This document shows, one piece after another, positions 62,986-64,000 of a DNA stretch of 64,000 nucleotides. The translations under genes were made by a program, and so were the position numbers. Each line of letters opens with the position of its first letter. The stretch's first letter is position 1. Source of the DNA: Arthrobacter sp. SPG23. GTDB lineage: Bacteria > Actinomycetota > Actinomycetes > Actinomycetales > Micrococcaceae. The notes under the pieces were generated by a model that was not told the origin of the DNA, did not search any database, and was given only the letters and a program-made list of their open reading frames with translations. The stretch is taken from contig NZ_JYCN01000014.1 of NCBI RefSeq assembly GCF_000876655.1, positions 124,001-188,000 on the forward strand, in the 5' to 3' direction.

Positions 62986-64000
62986 CTACCGCACGGGCAG
63001 GGCCGGCAGTGCCTCTTCGAACAGCCAGGGATGGAGCAAAGCTTCGGAATCGATTCCGGCCACGCGGTCCGCTGTCTGGATGAACCCGGCAGTGGACACT
63101 GATCCGTGGCGGTTGCTGGCCGCCCACTCGTGCAGCAGCGCAAAAAAGGCGAGGTCGCCGCACCGGATCCGCAGCGCATGCAGAGCCAGGGCGCCGCGCT
63201 TGTACACCCGGTCGTCGAACATCAGCTCCGGCCCGGGGTCACCGACCATGAGATCCTGGCGCCCGCCGTCGAGCTTCCGCCAGGCGGCCGCAGCGCGGTC
63301 CGCAACGCTCATGACCCCGGCCGCCTCGGACCAGATCCACTCCGCGTAGCACGCGAATCCCTCGTGGAGCCAGATGTCGCTCCAGGCCGCAACCGTCAGG
63401 GAATTGCCGAACCACTGGTGGGACAGTTCGTGGGCGATCAGCCGCTGCGACTCCCACCCCGTCGTCAGGTGGTTGGGGCCAAGGATGGCGAGCGTCTGGG
63501 CTTCCAAGGGAATTTCGAGCTCGTCCTCCGCCACCACCACGGTGTACTCCTGGAATGGATAGGGGCCGAAGCTGTTGACGAAGGCCCGCATCATCTCCGG
63601 CTGTCGGGCCAGGCCGCGGCGTGCAGCATCCGCCAGGGCGGCAGGGACGGCGACATGCTGAGCCACGCTGCCGGGAACCGCGGTGGTGTCGAGGGTCAGT
63701 ACGTCATAGCGGCCGATCTGGACCGTGGCGAGGTACGTCGCCATCGGTTCGGCCTGCTCGTACGTCCAGGTCTCACGGCTGGAGCCTGTCTTTCGGGAGA
63801 CCAGCAGGCCGTTGCAGACGGCCCGGTAGTTGGCCTCCGTGGTGACGGCGATCCGGTAGCTGGCCTTGTGCTGGGGGTGGTCGTTGCAGGGGAACCAGGA
63901 GGCGGCGCCGTTGGGCTGGCCCGCCACCAGCACGCCGTCGGTAAGTTCCTCCCAGCCCACCTCGCCCCAGAGGCCGCGGCGGGGAGCAGGGTTTCCCTCA
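62986..64000 (-). CDS. M1 family aminopeptidase, 5'-truncated by window edge
   Basis: Zinc metallopeptidase. The frame runs past base 64000 on the minus strand, so the start is not visible. The motif HELSHQWFGN is present, and the second zinc ligand Glu follows in W-L-H-E-G-F. The GAMEN exopeptidase motif is not seen as such: the matching region reads A-E-D-E-L-E-I-P, so the usual G-A-M-E-N is altered. Substrate unknown; the short C-terminal part after the catalytic domain fits the small M1 proteins of actinobacteria. Confidence 0.85.
   Translation of the reverse strand, partial: EGNPAPRRGLWGEVGWEELTDGVLVAGQPNGAASWFPCNDHPQHKASYRIAVTTEANYRAVCNGLLVSRKTGSSRETWTYEQAEPMATYLATVQIGRYDVLTLDTTAVPGSVAQHVAVPAALADAARRGLARQPEMMRAFVNSFGPYPFQEYTVVVAEDELEIPLEAQTLAILGPNHLTTGWESQRLIAHELSHQWFGNSLTVAAWSDIWLHEGFACYAEWIWSEAAGVMSVADRAAAAWRKLDGGRQDLMVGDPGPELMFDDRVYKRGALALHALRIRCGDLAFFALLHEWAASNRHGSVSTAGFIQTADRVAGIDSEALLHPWLFEEALPALPVR

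Overview
This window is high-GC actinobacterial chromosome. Gene order and protein character point to Arthrobacter/Pseudarthrobacter (Micrococcaceae): ftsK-pgsA-cinA-clgR; recA-recX-miaB-miaA-dapF-hflX-dinG-lexA; hisC-hisB-hisH-priA; infC-rpmI-rplT; and a bifunctional PriA in place of a separate HisA. The genus is inferred from these features, not from a database search. Most of the window is conserved core genome. I recognised no rRNA, tRNA, CRISPR array, insertion sequence or prophage.

Layout. 1-10.7 kb: end of a DUF222/HNH endonuclease, a P-loop kinase-like protein, a DUF937 protein, ribF, the kynurenine genes kynA-kynU, rpsO, pnp and an M16 peptidase. 10.7-18.9 kb: molybdenum cofactor island (moaD-moaA on minus; moeA-moaC-mog-moaE on plus) surrounding a two-component system and a five-helix membrane sulfite-oxidase-like protein; a LuxR remnant lies at its edge. 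19-29.6 kb: dapB, a membrane TPR-like protein, an acyltransferase-like membrane protein facing a small LexA-box gene, dapA, RNase J, ftsK, pgsA, cinA and clgR. 29.7-42.2 kb: MarR regulator, DUF3046, recA-recX, miaB-miaA, dapF, a methyltransferase, hflX, a DinG-type helicase, lexA and a divergent LysM membrane protein. 42.3-48.6 kb: histidine genes, SseB, MFS and DUF1844. 48.6-51.9 kb: infC-rpmI-rplT and a SpoU methyltransferase. 52-58.3 kb: an accessory stretch (GlsB, CDF and MFS transporters, Nudix, radical SAM protein, Pcp, HExxH protein, SIMPL). 58.6-64 kb: pheS-pheT, a phosphopantetheinyl transferase and a truncated M1 aminopeptidase.

Themes. (1) An SOS network: TCGAAC-N4-GTTCGA-type operators lie at recA, between lexA and the LysM gene, between the 21.5-kb pair, and at the 56.4-kb radical SAM gene. 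(2) Leaderless transcription: at least 16 genes have a TANNNT box 6-8 nt before the start codon, including all three dap genes, ftsK, pgsA, miaB, hisC and moaA. (3) Leader RNAs upstream of rpsO, pnp, hflX, infC and pheS. The hflX leader opens with an apparently leaderless six-codon ORF (MFLIFE) and holds a second four-codon ORF (MLII). I consider it the best candidate for an undescribed system: drug- or stall-sensing control of a ribosome-rescue GTPase. (4) infC appears to start at ATT.
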